NCBI GenBank assembly: GCA_946186125.1
Contig: CAMHLZ010000012.1
Coordinates: forward strand, 1 to 64,000
Origin: an uncultured Lachnospira sp.
GTDB taxonomy: Bacteria; Bacillota; Clostridia; Lachnospirales; Lachnospiraceae
Length of the DNA stretch: 64,000 nucleotides
Reading direction: 5' to 3'
Shown here: positions 16,736-26,009 of the stretch, piece after piece
Position numbering within the stretch: the first letter of the stretch is position 1
Layout: each line of letters begins with the position of its first letter
Position numbers and translations under genes: made by a program
Notes under the pieces: model-generated
The model's database searches: none
Told to the model about the DNA's origin: nothing
The model's input: only the letters and a program-made list of their open reading frames with translations

Positions 16736-17431
16736 TTAATCTTTGTTGTAATTTCTCTCGCCGAAAATGCCTGTACCTACTCTTACCATCGTCGAACCTT
16801 CTTCGATTGCAACCTGGTAATCTCCGGTCATTCCCATCGATAAACAATCCATAGTAACATTATCAATGTTTTTCTCTTTTATGTCAACAGCTAATTGCTT
16901 TAATTTTTTAAAAAATGGTCTGTTATCTTCAGGATTATCCGTAAACGGTGCAATAGTCATCAATCCTTTTATCCGTATATTAGGGAATGTTGCAATAGTT
17001 CTTATAACATCTTCAGTTTCCTCAACACTTAAACCAAATTTTGTATCCTCATTTGCAACATTTACCTGAATAAGAATATCCATAATCACATTGTTTTTTT
17101 CCGCTTCATGTTGAATCTGTTCTGCAAGTCTTACAGAATCAACAGAATGTATTAACTTAACTTTATCAATAATGTATTTAACCTTATTCCGTTGTAGATG
17201 CCCAATAAGATGCCAGCGTATGTCTTTATTCATAACGGGATATTTATCATTAATCTCCTGAACCTTATTTTCTCCAAAATCTCTGATATTCTCAACATAC
17301 GCCTCTTCAATCAATGATACCGGCTTAGTCTTGCTTACGGCAATTAAAGTAACTTCATCCCGGTTTCTGCCGGCTTTTTTACATGCTGATTCAATATTTT
17401 GTTCAACCTGTTGTAAATTATTCTTAACCAT
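16736..17431 (-). CDS. yggS: YggS/PLPBP pyridoxal phosphate homeostasis protein
   Basis: This single-domain PLP-binding TIM-barrel protein keeps vitamin B6 and amino acid pools balanced and has no confirmed catalytic activity. The PLP-binding Lys is in LIAVSKTKP, followed by FGENKVQE, IRWHLIGHLQRNK and LSMGMTGDYQVAIEEGSTMVRVGTGIFG, all hallmarks. ATG 17431 (MVKNNLQQ) has GGAGGT just upstream, so I reject the longer ORF-track start that overlaps the upstream gene. The product is 231 residues. The yggS-sepF pairing is conserved in Firmicutes. Confidence 0.94.
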   Translation of the reverse strand: MVKNNLQQVEQNIESACKKAGRNRDEVTLIAVSKTKPVSLIEEAYVENIRDFGENKVQEINDKYPVMNKDIRWHLIGHLQRNKVKYIIDKVKLIHSVDSVRLAEQIQHEAEKNNVIMDILIQVNVANEDTKFGLSVEETEDVIRTIATFPNIRIKGLMTIAPFTDNPEDNRPFFKKLKQLAVDIKEKNIDNVTMDCLSMGMTGDYQVAIEEGSTMVRVGTGIFGERNYNKD

Positions 17432-17453
17432 GATTACCTCCATATAAAACATT

Positions 17454-18875
17454 TTATTGAAATACAATTTTATTTTCATCTGTCAATGAAGCATTCAATA
17501 CAATGTGATCATATATCTGTACTCCATAATTATCCTGAGAGTCAACAATATAATAATCATTACTTTCATTTAAAATATCTATTGCCCTGAACTCAGTATA
17601 ACCTGAATTAACATTATATACACCTTTAAACACTTCACGTTCAGTTCCAACCTGGAATCTCTCCATCGTATCATCTTTTACTAATATGGTACCATTTTCG
17701 AGTTTAGCAGGGTCAACATAACAATATTCATCATCTTTCTTTGCTATATCAATTTCAATAAATTCAATTGTCTGATTAGTGCCGTCGAAAGCCTCCTTTT
17801 TAAATCCTTCACGAACACCGCTTCCATCAACTGTCGGAGTAACGCTGTAGTATCCCAAAGGGATTTTATAATACTCTTTTTCCACAACTGATGATTTAGG
17901 AATCTTCAATCCTTCAATATCAGTTCCTAAAATCTGAATATCTAAGAACCGATAGTCGGCATATCTGACCATATATCGTCTAAATGAAAGTTTTCCAAAA
18001 TATTTTCCACCTGAATTAATAATCTCAAGCTGCGCGGTTGCTTTTAAATTATCTTTTAAAAATCTGACATCTACATAATCATTCTGTGAATATAACTGGG
18101 CATCTTCCTGAGATAATTCAACAACAACACTCCAGTCTTCACTGTTAATAACTTTGTATACAGGCTGTCCTTTTTCAACAAGGTCTCCCGATTTAACCTT
18201 AACCTTAGAATATCCTTTATCATTGTATACCGATTCAGAAATATCATTTATTGTATAGTTTTCATAACCATCTGTATAAAATAATACAATACCTGAATAT
18301 GGAGATTTTAAAACCTGAAAGTTACCAATTGATTCTTGAAGGTTTTCACTTATACTGTTCAATTTATTAAGGTTAATACATTCAAGCAATAACGAATTAA
18401 TATCATATTTAAAATTATACACTTCATCAAAATGTATACTTGAATGTCCATTCTTAAATCTTACAATTTCATCTATTATCTGCTGCTTATTTTCTTTTGA
18501 CAGGCCGGCGGAATCTTCGTCACTCTCCGACTCCAGCAGCTCACTAAGTCTGCCACTTTCATCCAGTGTATATACAGTTGATACTTTTGAAACCCTTGAA
18601 CCGTCTTTTACATAAAAATTTATATATCCCGGATTATCAGCTCCAACAACCGTTTCCTGGCGAAGAACAAGACCTTTATAAGATTTATTTGAATATGTGG
18701 CACTTTTCCCTTTTACAACCTCATAGATGGCTACTTTATCTCTTGCAAAATAAGAACCTACATAAATAATAATATAGCAAAAAATCAAAGCAAAAATAAC
18801 AACACCAACATTTATTGACGGTGTCCTGCGGAATCTTACGACTTTTTTCTTTTTGTTAGTTTGTCTTGCTGCCAT
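17454..18875 (-). CDS. HlyD-like membrane-anchored protein
   Basis: The 473-residue protein has a basic N-terminus (MAARQTNKKKKVVRFRRTP), one transmembrane segment (about residues 20-45, VGVVIFALIFCYIIIYVGSYF) and a large extracytoplasmic part. The segment FQVLKSPYSGIVLFYTDGYENYT and the later KVKSGDLVEKGQPVYKVINSEDWSVVVEL resemble the lipoyl/beta-barrel region of HlyD-type adaptors. No ABC exporter is encoded beside it, and a monoderm has no outer membrane. Its place at the head of yggS-sepF suggests a role near the division site, which is inference. TTGGAGGCTGGAT supports the start. Confidence 0.7.
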   Translation of the reverse strand: MAARQTNKKKKVVRFRRTPSINVGVVIFALIFCYIIIYVGSYFARDKVAIYEVVKGKSATYSNKSYKGLVLRQETVVGADNPGYINFYVKDGSRVSKVSTVYTLDESGRLSELLESESDEDSAGLSKENKQQIIDEIVRFKNGHSSIHFDEVYNFKYDINSLLLECINLNKLNSISENLQESIGNFQVLKSPYSGIVLFYTDGYENYTINDISESVYNDKGYSKVKVKSGDLVEKGQPVYKVINSEDWSVVVELSQEDAQLYSQNDYVDVRFLKDNLKATAQLEIINSGGKYFGKLSFRRYMVRYADYRFLDIQILGTDIEGLKIPKSSVVEKEYYKIPLGYYSVTPTVDGSGVREGFKKEAFDGTNQTIEFIEIDIAKKDDEYCYVDPAKLENGTILVKDDTMERFQVGTEREVFKGVYNVNSGYTEFRAIDILNESNDYYIVDSQDNYGVQIYDHIVLNASLTDENKIVFQ

Positions 18876-18954
18876 ATCCAGCCTCCAAAAATTTCCATTA
18901 ATAAACTACTACATATTTGCAAAAAATAATATAAAATCAAAAGGAGGTACATTT

Positions 18955-19164
18955 ATGAATTCAAAAGGGTTAGATTATACCATATTAACGATTGCCATTA
19001 TTGGTGCAATCAACTGGGGACTTGTCGGCTTTTTTAAATTAGATTTAGTCGCATTTCTGTTTGGTCAAATGACAATTCTATCCAGAATTGTATATGCCAC
19101 AGTAGGATTATGCGGTCTATATTTAATAAGCATGTACGGAAGAGTCCGCGATATTGTACAATAA
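18955..19164 (+). CDS. DUF378 family small membrane protein
   Basis: This 69-residue protein is made of two hydrophobic segments: LDYTILTIAIIGAINWGLVGFF and an ILSRIVYATVGLCGLYLISMY helix. The motif INWGLVGFFKLDLVAFLFG is typical of DUF378. ATG 18955 has AAGGAGG eight bases upstream; the ORF-track start is too early. It is transcribed divergently from the HlyD-like gene and is one of very few + strand genes in the core region. Function unknown. Confidence 0.85.
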   Translation: MNSKGLDYTILTIAIIGAINWGLVGFFKLDLVAFLFGQMTILSRIVYATVGLCGLYLISMYGRVRDIVQ

Positions 19165-19176
19165 AACCAAATTAAT

Positions 19177-19218
19177 GTGCCGCTTTTGTGATAAATCTCA
19201 GTGTCACAGAAGCGACAC
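19177..19218. terminator. Convergent stem-loop between DUF378 gene and mgsA
   Basis: GTGCCGCTTTTGTGA (19177-19191) pairs with TCACAGAAGCGACAC (19204-19218), with two G-T or mismatch positions. It lies between the ends of two convergent genes and probably serves both, though T runs are weak. Confidence 0.6.
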
Positions 19219-19236
19219 TATACAAAATGACACAAA

Positions 19237-19635
19237 CTACTGTCTGTAAATCTCTCTCCACTCCATATCACCTCTGTCTAATGATTTTATCAGAAGTTCT
19301 GCAGTAGCAAGATTAGATGCTAAAGGTATATTATGCATGTCGCAAAGACGCATAACATTATTAACATCCGGCTCATGTGATTTAGATGAAGCCGGGTCGC
19401 ACAAAAATATCACAAGGTCTATTTCATTGTGTTCAATCTGCGCACCTAACTGTTGTGCACCACCTAAGTGTCCGGCAAGATACTTATGAATATTAAGATT
19501 AGTAACCTCTTCAATAAGTCTTCCGGTTGTTCCTGTAGCAAACAACTCGTGTTTGCTCAATATACCCCTGTATGCAATACAAAAATTCTGCATTAATTTT
19601 TTCTTAGAATCATGAGAAATCAATCCAATGTTCAT
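19237..19635 (-). CDS. mgsA: Methylglyoxal synthase
   Basis: MgsA converts dihydroxyacetone phosphate to methylglyoxal and phosphate, a glycolytic bypass. The 132-residue sequence has the family set: LISHDSKKKLM, FATGTTGRLI, HLGGAQQLGAQI and FLCDPASSKSHEPDVN, the phosphate-binding and catalytic regions. It ends the operon that begins with radC-mreB and follows rodA by 18 bases. Confidence 0.95.
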   Translation of the reverse strand: MNIGLISHDSKKKLMQNFCIAYRGILSKHELFATGTTGRLIEEVTNLNIHKYLAGHLGGAQQLGAQIEHNEIDLVIFLCDPASSKSHEPDVNNVMRLCDMHNIPLASNLATAELLIKSLDRGDMEWREIYRQ

Positions 19636-19653
19636 CTTTTCACTCCTTTGTTA

Positions 19654-20787
19654 TTATAATTTATTTCGTTGTAAACTTACATTTAATACCAGACCCACGC
19701 CTATATACAGGCTTAAAAGTGAACTAAGACCATAGCTTACAAAAGGCAGAGGCAATCCGGTATTCGGTATCATTTTAGTTACCACGGCTATATTTACAAA
19801 AGACTGCATAGCAATCAGTGTCGCATATCCATAACACAATATCCTTCCTGCCATATCAGCAGCATTCAACCCGGTTATAATGCATTCAAATGTTATTAGT
19901 GCAAGCAGTATAATAACTGCAGATGAACCTACAAAACCTAACTCTTCACCAACAATACAGAATATAAAATCTGTTTGCGGTTCAGAAATATAATTTCCAT
20001 TCTTAACACTGGTTGTCGTATTATTGTGCAATCCCTTTCCCCATAAGCCTCCTGAACCTATCGCCATAACTGAATTACTCTGTTGGTAACTTATTCTTTC
20101 ATATTCATCATTATTTTCATCATAAAAGCCTACAATTCTGTCATACTGATATGGCTTAAGCACTTTTTGATTTGGCTGTAATATCAGATATACAAGTACA
20201 ATCAGTGTTGGTACGGCAATTGCCACAACCACACCTATAATCTTATAGTCAAGACCTGCCCCAAAAATCATCCCACTGAAAATCAAGGCGATAACAATAC
20301 TGGTTGATAAATCCGGCTGTTTATATACAAGTAAAAGCGGTATGCCAAAAAGCAATAAAGAGCCAAAGAATATCTGTGGTGTATTAATCTTTTCTCTATA
20401 TTTATTAAAAAACATTGCAAAAAATATAATCAAAAATATTTTTGTAAACTCAGACGGCTGAAGCTGAAATCCACCGATAGCAATCCATCTGGCAGCTCCA
20501 CCATGCTCGGCACCGGCTACTTTTACAATAACAAGTAATACAAGGTTAATAATATAAATAAGCCAGTAAAACCTAATGACAAACCTGTAGCTTATCAGAC
20601 CTAAACCAACCATGACAATAAGTCCAAGTATAAGTCCAAGTACCTGTTTCTTTTCATATACCGATGAATTCGTAGCACTTGAAATTACGTTTATGCCCAA
20701 AAGGGTTAAGCCTATTACCCATATCATCAATCTTATATTTAAATGTCTGAATTGATAATTTTTTAATGTATTTACAATGAGACCCAT
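19654..20787 (-). CDS. rodA: RodA, SEDS peptidoglycan glycosyltransferase
   Basis: RodA polymerises lipid II into glycan strands during elongation, working with PBP2 and MreBCD. It has about ten membrane segments, the SEDS signatures GAARWIAIGGFQLQPSEF and SEPQTDFIFCIVGEELGF, and NTGLPLPFVSYGLSSLL near the end. The 377-residue length fits RodA rather than the usually longer FtsW. It lies 3 bases after minE, an arrangement that links elongation with division-site selection. Confidence 0.93.
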   Translation of the reverse strand: MGLIVNTLKNYQFRHLNIRLMIWVIGLTLLGINVISSATNSSVYEKKQVLGLILGLIVMVGLGLISYRFVIRFYWLIYIINLVLLVIVKVAGAEHGGAARWIAIGGFQLQPSEFTKIFLIIFFAMFFNKYREKINTPQIFFGSLLLFGIPLLLVYKQPDLSTSIVIALIFSGMIFGAGLDYKIIGVVVAIAVPTLIVLVYLILQPNQKVLKPYQYDRIVGFYDENNDEYERISYQQSNSVMAIGSGGLWGKGLHNNTTTSVKNGNYISEPQTDFIFCIVGEELGFVGSSAVIILLALITFECIITGLNAADMAGRILCYGYATLIAMQSFVNIAVVTKMIPNTGLPLPFVSYGLSSLLSLYIGVGLVLNVSLQRNKL

Positions 20788-20790
20788 AAA

Positions 20791-21057
20791 TTAATGTTTA
20801 ACCTCTTTAATTGGAATATTGGCAATAAGTGCAGGTACACTTCCGTTTTCAGCTTCTGAATCTGTCTGTGTAATCTGAATATCTAATCCCTCACAGTCAA
20901 TTTCCATATATTTTTTGATGACATTTATAATGTCATTTTTAATCTGTTCCATAATTTCCGGTGAACAATTTGCCCTGTCTGAGACAAGTAGTAGTTTTAA
21001 TCTGTCTTTAGCCACCGAACCTGAATTTTTCTTTTTAAACATATCGAAAATATTCAT
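20791..21057 (-). CDS. minE: Cell division topological specificity factor MinE
   Basis: MinE displaces MinD from the membrane and drives Min oscillation. The 88 residues contain an N-terminal membrane-targeting stretch (MNIFDMFKKKNSG), the MinD-contact helix region AKDRLKLLLVSDRANCSPEIMEQIKNDIINVIKKYMEID and a C-terminal dimerisation part. It follows minD in the standard minCDE order. Presence of MinE indicates an oscillating or dynamic Min system rather than a MinJ/DivIVA-only one. Confidence 0.93.
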   Translation of the reverse strand: MNIFDMFKKKNSGSVAKDRLKLLLVSDRANCSPEIMEQIKNDIINVIKKYMEIDCEGLDIQITQTDSEAENGSVPALIANIPIKEVKH

Positions 21058-21084
21058 AAGTTATGATACCATACCTTTCTATTA

Positions 21085-21879
21085 TTAATTCTTCTTAAAA
21101 ATTTCTGATAATTTTGAAAATACACCCTTCTTACCGCTTAAGTCTAATAAAGGTACATCCTCTCCGACAATTCTCTTACAAATATTCATGTATGCCTGAC
21201 CTGCAAGACTGTCTGTCCCAACAAGCGGTTCACCCTGATTTGTAGAAATAACAATATTTTCATCATCAGGAACGGCACCTATTAAATCAATAGCCAGAAT
21301 ATCCTGAACATCGTCTATAGTCATCATTTCACCTTTTTTAACCATATCCATACGGATTCTATTAACAATAAGATCGCATCTTTTCTTAGTCTCACAAGCT
21401 TCTAAAAGTCCAATGATTCTATCCGCATCACGTATAGCTGATACCTCAGGTGTTGTAACGAGAAGTGCTCTGTCGGCACCAACTATGGCATTCTGAAATC
21501 CCTGCTCAATTCCTGCAGGACAATCAAGAATTATGTAATCAAATTCTTCTCTAAGTTCCTCGATCAGTGAAAGCATCTGTTCAGGTGTTACACTGCTTTT
21601 ATCTCTTGTCTGTGCTGAAGGTAAGAGATATAGATTTGAATATCTCTTATCTTTAATCATTGCCTGCTTTGCTCTGCAGTTTCCTTCAACTACATCTACG
21701 AGATTGTACACAATTCTATTTTCAAGTCCAAGAACAAGGTCAAGATTTCTAAGACCTATATCAGTATCTATTAATACTACTTTCTTGTTAAGTTTTGCCA
21801 ATCCTGTTCCTACGTTAGCTGTGGTAGTTGTCTTACCGACACCACCTTTTCCTGATGTAACTACAATTACTTCACTCAT
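21085..21879 (-). CDS. minD: Septum site-determining ATPase MinD
   Basis: MinD is a deviant Walker A ATPase that dimerises on the membrane and recruits MinC. The sequence shows VVTSGKGGVGKTTTTANVG, the Walker B-like DYIILDCPAGIEQGF and a C-terminal amphipathic membrane helix (GVFSKLSEIFKKN). Length of 264 residues is typical. It lies between minC and minE. Confidence 0.96.
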   Translation of the reverse strand: MSEVIVVTSGKGGVGKTTTTANVGTGLAKLNKKVVLIDTDIGLRNLDLVLGLENRIVYNLVDVVEGNCRAKQAMIKDKRYSNLYLLPSAQTRDKSSVTPEQMLSLIEELREEFDYIILDCPAGIEQGFQNAIVGADRALLVTTPEVSAIRDADRIIGLLEACETKKRCDLIVNRIRMDMVKKGEMMTIDDVQDILAIDLIGAVPDDENIVISTNQGEPLVGTDSLAGQAYMNICKRIVGEDVPLLDLSGKKGVFSKLSEIFKKN

Positions 21880-21909
21880 TTTTTGTTATTCCTCCGAATT
21901 ATAATTTTT

Positions 21910-22581
21910 TTAGAAATGTAAATCACTTAACACATCTTTACTTAAAGGTTCTATGTAGATATTATCATCTTCTACAAATGCAATCTTTGTCTCTGGTTTA
22001 TTCTTTTTAAATCTGGATTTATTATCAGCACATCGTGCAATAACATCTCCTATTCTTATCTGTACCGGGCTCATTTCAAGAGCAACTACAAATGAAGATG
22101 CATCTCCGGTGATACCGGCATATACGATACCTTTAAGTGCTCCAAGTACAACAACATTACCGGTTGATATAATCTTTGCACCGGGATTGACATCCCCGAG
22201 TATCACGACACTGCTTTCACATTCAAGAACCTGTCCGTTACGCAGAGTTCCTTTGTAAAACTGACCTGTACTATATGCAACATCAGCTACTTTTTTCTCA
22301 ATACTTTCTTTGTATACTTCTTCACGTTTTTTATCATTGTCAATAACACAGACAATCTTAATATCCGAATTCTCAGATATTATATCAAGGACTTCTCTTT
22401 CTTCTTCTAAAGATAGTTTACGGCCCTCGAAAGTAATTGCCATGGATGCTTCTCCAAAAAATTTTGAAGACTCTTTAAACTTTTCTATAATATCTTCTTT
22501 TAAGTCTTCAAAAGAAAGTTTATCATCCAACATTACCATAATACCATATTTATTACCTTTTATCACTACTGAATTTTTCAT
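21910..22581 (-). CDS. minC: Septum site-determining protein MinC
   Basis: MinC inhibits FtsZ assembly where MinD places it. The N-terminal domain begins SVVIKGNKYGIMVMLDDKLSFEDLKEDI, and the C-terminal beta-helix domain (about residues 110-205) is plain in GQVLECESSVVILGDVNPGAKIISTGNVVVLGALKG. I start at ATG 22581 (MKNSVVIKG) because the ORF-track TTG adds only three residues and sits too near AAAGGA. It follows mrdA by about 30 bases. Confidence 0.93.
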   Translation of the reverse strand: MKNSVVIKGNKYGIMVMLDDKLSFEDLKEDIIEKFKESSKFFGEASMAITFEGRKLSLEEEREVLDIISENSDIKIVCVIDNDKKREEVYKESIEKKVADVAYSTGQFYKGTLRNGQVLECESSVVILGDVNPGAKIISTGNVVVLGALKGIVYAGITGDASSFVVALEMSPVQIRIGDVIARCADNKSRFKKNKPETKIAFVEDDNIYIEPLSKDVLSDLHF

Positions 22582-22614
22582 TTCACACAATATCCTTTCA
22601 AAATAACCGGGTTA

Positions 22615-25491
22615 CTACTCACTTGTGACACCACTTGTCGGTACTGAAGCAGTACCCGAAAGAATAGAATCAAGTGTCGACGCATTATAATAATATGAGA
22701 CTACATCTCTTACTATTTCAGCTGTATATCCTGTAGATTCACCATTTGGTATCAGAACGCTGATACCAATCTCAGGATTTGAATATGGTGCATATGCCAC
22801 AAAAAGCGAGTGATTTGAACGTAATTTATTTTCCTGTGCCGTACCTGATTTTCCTGCCACTTCAATTCCAAAATTAGTAAATGTCTTTTGAGCAGTACCC
22901 GTCAATACAACCTGTCTCATACCGCTATGTACTGCATTCCAGGTAGAATTACTAATATCAGTGGTGTTTACAAGTTCAGGTTCTTTTCGTTCAATTATTT
23001 CTCCGGATGAATTTTGTACTCTGTTTAACAAAGTCAGCTTAAAATTATTACCACTATTAGCAACGGATGTAATATATCTTGCAAGCTGGATTGCCGAATA
23101 ACTGTTAGAACCCTGTCCTATAGCAGAACGAACAGAGTTATCAGTTGAATACAACGGTTCATTTTCATCTATTTCAACACCTGAAAGTGATGTAAGCCCT
23201 AATTCATCAGCATATTTTTTTATCTTCGATAATCCTAATTTGCTGTTAAAATTACCGTTATTATCAATACTTAAATCATATCCGACTTCATAAAAGAAAT
23301 AGTTACATGATACAGCCAATGCCGTGGATACATTAATCGCTCCATGATTAGACGGATATTTCCAACATTTAGGAGAAGGTGTTATTTTAGTAAATTCTCC
23401 TTTATCGACAATTATTGTTCCAGGTGAAATAATACCATTTTCAAGACCGGTTATAGCCGTTATCATTTTAAAAGTTGAACCCGGAGCAGTTCTTGTCTGG
23501 GTCGCTCTGTTATACAAAGGCAATGACTGGTCAGAATTAAGTTTATTCCAATATTCAGCATCTACACTTCCTGATAATTTATTATTATCATAACTTGGAT
23601 AAGTAACAAGTGCCAGAACCTGACCGCTATGAACATCTGTAACTACAACCGAAGCTGAACACGGATCTAACGCAATTTGTGCCGGTGTAATCTTAAGATT
23701 CTTAATCTGTTCCATTATAAAATTGTATGCATATCCGGTATTTCCGGATGCAAGCTGATTATAACAGCCTTCATCATAATCTAAAACCTGTTGATCATAC
23801 AAAAGCATACACACTTCATTGCCTGATATTGTACCGTCCTCAACAAGGTAATAGTATATTTTTTTAGAAAATGCCGTATCCGACGGAAGTTCTGCGCAAA
23901 TATACTCGACCAATTTTGCATACAGTTCATCGGAGCTTGAATACTTTTGGTCTGTATCTTCATATAACTTAGCAGATACAAGCCAGTTTTTTGAAATACC
24001 ATATAACAAAAATTCTCTAAGACTTGTATTTTCACTGACCCATGCCTTATACATATCATCATCTGTATCTATGGCAGATTTATCTATAATCTGTGCGTTA
24101 TTGGTCAGATAATCATATATATATTTTAAATAAGTCTCATTCTCCTCTGATAAAGAAGATATAGGAGTATTTTCTTCTGATGTCAAAAAATTACTTACAT
24201 TTGCCAAAACACTTTCCTGTCTTGAAACAAACTTATTATAAACTCTTGACTCATTAGCTGAAGCGTCCTCACGGTTAAATTTATTCAAATCAACTACATT
24301 ATTACATATCATCTGCGCATACACATCACGTACATATATCGGTATAGTCTTAGATGTATCTGTAACAGTAACTTTATAATTTACAATCTTTGAATATAAA
24401 ACACCGGCCAGCTTCTGCTGTAAAATATTATAAGCAGCTTTTTGCAAATTTGCATCAAGACTCAGATAAACATCATTACCCGCTCCACTTTCCGATTCAT
24501 CAGAAATCTCAAGAATATTACCCATATTGTCCACGAACATTTCCTGATAACCTTTACTTCCCTGCAGATTATCTTCCATGTATTCCTCAATACCGGATTT
24601 GCCTACCACATCTGATGAAATATACTCATCTTCTTCATTTTCTATACGCTCATTATACTCAGCAAGCTGATCTTCAGAAATTGTTCCGGTATATCCTAGA
24701 ATATGTGAAAAATATACGCTGTCATTGTAAACTCTCACGGTCTTTTCAGTTACATCAACTCCTATGAGTTCTGCTTTATTCTCATAAATAGCTGCCACTG
24801 TTTCGTTACTTACATTATTAGCAATTTCTGTTGTGATATACTTCTGAAATGAATTTAATGATAACTTATATCTTATCATTGCAATCTTTATTCTGTCCTG
24901 TTTAGTATAGATTTCTTCATTCACGCAATATCTTTCTTCACCACAAAGATATTCCATCACATCTTCTGCCGTGGATTCAGATAATTTCTCCTTATCATTA
25001 TCAAGCTCATCTATGGATTTTTTACCATAAATATCTCTTAAAAATCTCAACTTTGCCATATCTGAAGTAACCGAATATTCATACATTCCATTGCCTCCAA
25101 GCACAATTGAAAAATCATTTGTTATTGTATCATTATTTTTCTCAATAATCTGAATAACTTTGTATATTATAGCATTTAAATGATCATTGTAATCATCATC
25201 ATTATAATCAAGGTCATCTTCGATGGTAATTGAATACGCAAGCTTATTAACAGCTAACGGTATTCCGTTTCTGTCATAAATCATTCCTCTTGTACCTGAT
25301 GTAATAACCTTTTTCTTTGCAGTCTGAATATAGTTTTCAAGGTAATAATCCGATTTTACAATCTGCAAATAAAAAACTCTGTACAGGAGCGAGCTAAACA
25401 TTATCCCAAATAAAACCAGCATAACAAATGCTCTTGATTTCAAAAAATTTATAATTGCCTGAAAAACGTCTTTAATAATTTCCTTAATCAA
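22615..25491 (-). CDS. mrdA: Penicillin-binding protein 2 (elongation transpeptidase), enlarged
   Basis: This class B PBP cross-links peptidoglycan during elongation with RodA. There is one N-terminal transmembrane helix (AFVMLVLFGIMFSSLLYRVFYL), a dimerisation domain, and the transpeptidase motifs TAPGSTFK (SxxK), SCNYFF (SxN) and GKSGTAQ (KSG). At about 960 residues it is much longer than a usual PBP2 (600-700). The surplus is a stretch of roughly 230 residues between LSLDANLQKAAYNILQQKL and SASVVVTDVHSGQVLA. I prefer TTG 25491, which overlaps the mreD stop and has a GGAG upstream, over ATG 25521, which lacks one; the choice affects only ten residues. Confidence 0.9.
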   Translation of the reverse strand: MIKEIIKDVFQAIINFLKSRAFVMLVLFGIMFSSLLYRVFYLQIVKSDYYLENYIQTAKKKVITSGTRGMIYDRNGIPLAVNKLAYSITIEDDLDYNDDDYNDHLNAIIYKVIQIIEKNNDTITNDFSIVLGGNGMYEYSVTSDMAKLRFLRDIYGKKSIDELDNDKEKLSESTAEDVMEYLCGEERYCVNEEIYTKQDRIKIAMIRYKLSLNSFQKYITTEIANNVSNETVAAIYENKAELIGVDVTEKTVRVYNDSVYFSHILGYTGTISEDQLAEYNERIENEEDEYISSDVVGKSGIEEYMEDNLQGSKGYQEMFVDNMGNILEISDESESGAGNDVYLSLDANLQKAAYNILQQKLAGVLYSKIVNYKVTVTDTSKTIPIYVRDVYAQMICNNVVDLNKFNREDASANESRVYNKFVSRQESVLANVSNFLTSEENTPISSLSEENETYLKYIYDYLTNNAQIIDKSAIDTDDDMYKAWVSENTSLREFLLYGISKNWLVSAKLYEDTDQKYSSSDELYAKLVEYICAELPSDTAFSKKIYYYLVEDGTISGNEVCMLLYDQQVLDYDEGCYNQLASGNTGYAYNFIMEQIKNLKITPAQIALDPCSASVVVTDVHSGQVLALVTYPSYDNNKLSGSVDAEYWNKLNSDQSLPLYNRATQTRTAPGSTFKMITAITGLENGIISPGTIIVDKGEFTKITPSPKCWKYPSNHGAINVSTALAVSCNYFFYEVGYDLSIDNNGNFNSKLGLSKIKKYADELGLTSLSGVEIDENEPLYSTDNSVRSAIGQGSNSYSAIQLARYITSVANSGNNFKLTLLNRVQNSSGEIIERKEPELVNTTDISNSTWNAVHSGMRQVVLTGTAQKTFTNFGIEVAGKSGTAQENKLRSNHSLFVAYAPYSNPEIGISVLIPNGESTGYTAEIVRDVVSYYYNASTLDSILSGTASVPTSGVTSE

Positions 25492-26002
25492 CCTTAGCTG
25501 CACTCCTTTTTTCTCTTTCATCCAGTACTCTGTTAAGTTTTAACATCAGCCGGTATAATAAAACAGCCACAATAGCTGTATATGCTAACTCCGGTAACAT
25601 AATATGGATGAAATAATATCTTATATTTAACCTGCCCCTTAATAAAAAGCTAAATATATAATACACAAATGTATATGCAAATTCACTTCCGACTAACAAA
25701 GCTATTGGAAGCGTAATCTCTTCATCATAGAACATTTTGTTGAACATTCCATTTATATAACCTATATATAGAAGTAATAATGCGTTGAATCCTAAAACAT
25801 CTCCATAAAACAAATCTAAAAGCATGCCTGAAACAAATCCGACATACATTCCATTTTTTCTTCCGGACATGAAACCTGCACAAAATGTCAAAATCAAAAG
25901 CAGGTTTGGTGATACCGAAGCCAGCGACAGTTTTTTTAACAGTGTACATTGAAGAAGATAGAACACAAAAATCAATACTGTCATAATGAATTTTCTCAAC
26001 AT
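25484..26002 (-). CDS. mreD: Rod shape-determining protein MreD
   Basis: MreD is a small integral membrane partner of MreC in the elongasome. The 172 residues form about five hydrophobic helices, with PNLLLILTFCAGFMSGRKNGMYVGFVSGMLLDLFYGDVLG matching the family. Its end overlaps the start of mrdA by a few bases, and it follows mreC closely, the classic mreBCD-mrdA order. Confidence 0.9.
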   Translation of the reverse strand: MLRKFIMTVLIFVFYLLQCTLLKKLSLASVSPNLLLILTFCAGFMSGRKNGMYVGFVSGMLLDLFYGDVLGFNALLLLYIGYINGMFNKMFYDEEITLPIALLVGSEFAYTFVYYIFSFLLRGRLNIRYYFIHIMLPELAYTAIVAVLLYRLMLKLNRVLDEREKRSAAKVD

Positions 26003-26009
26003 AACCCTA

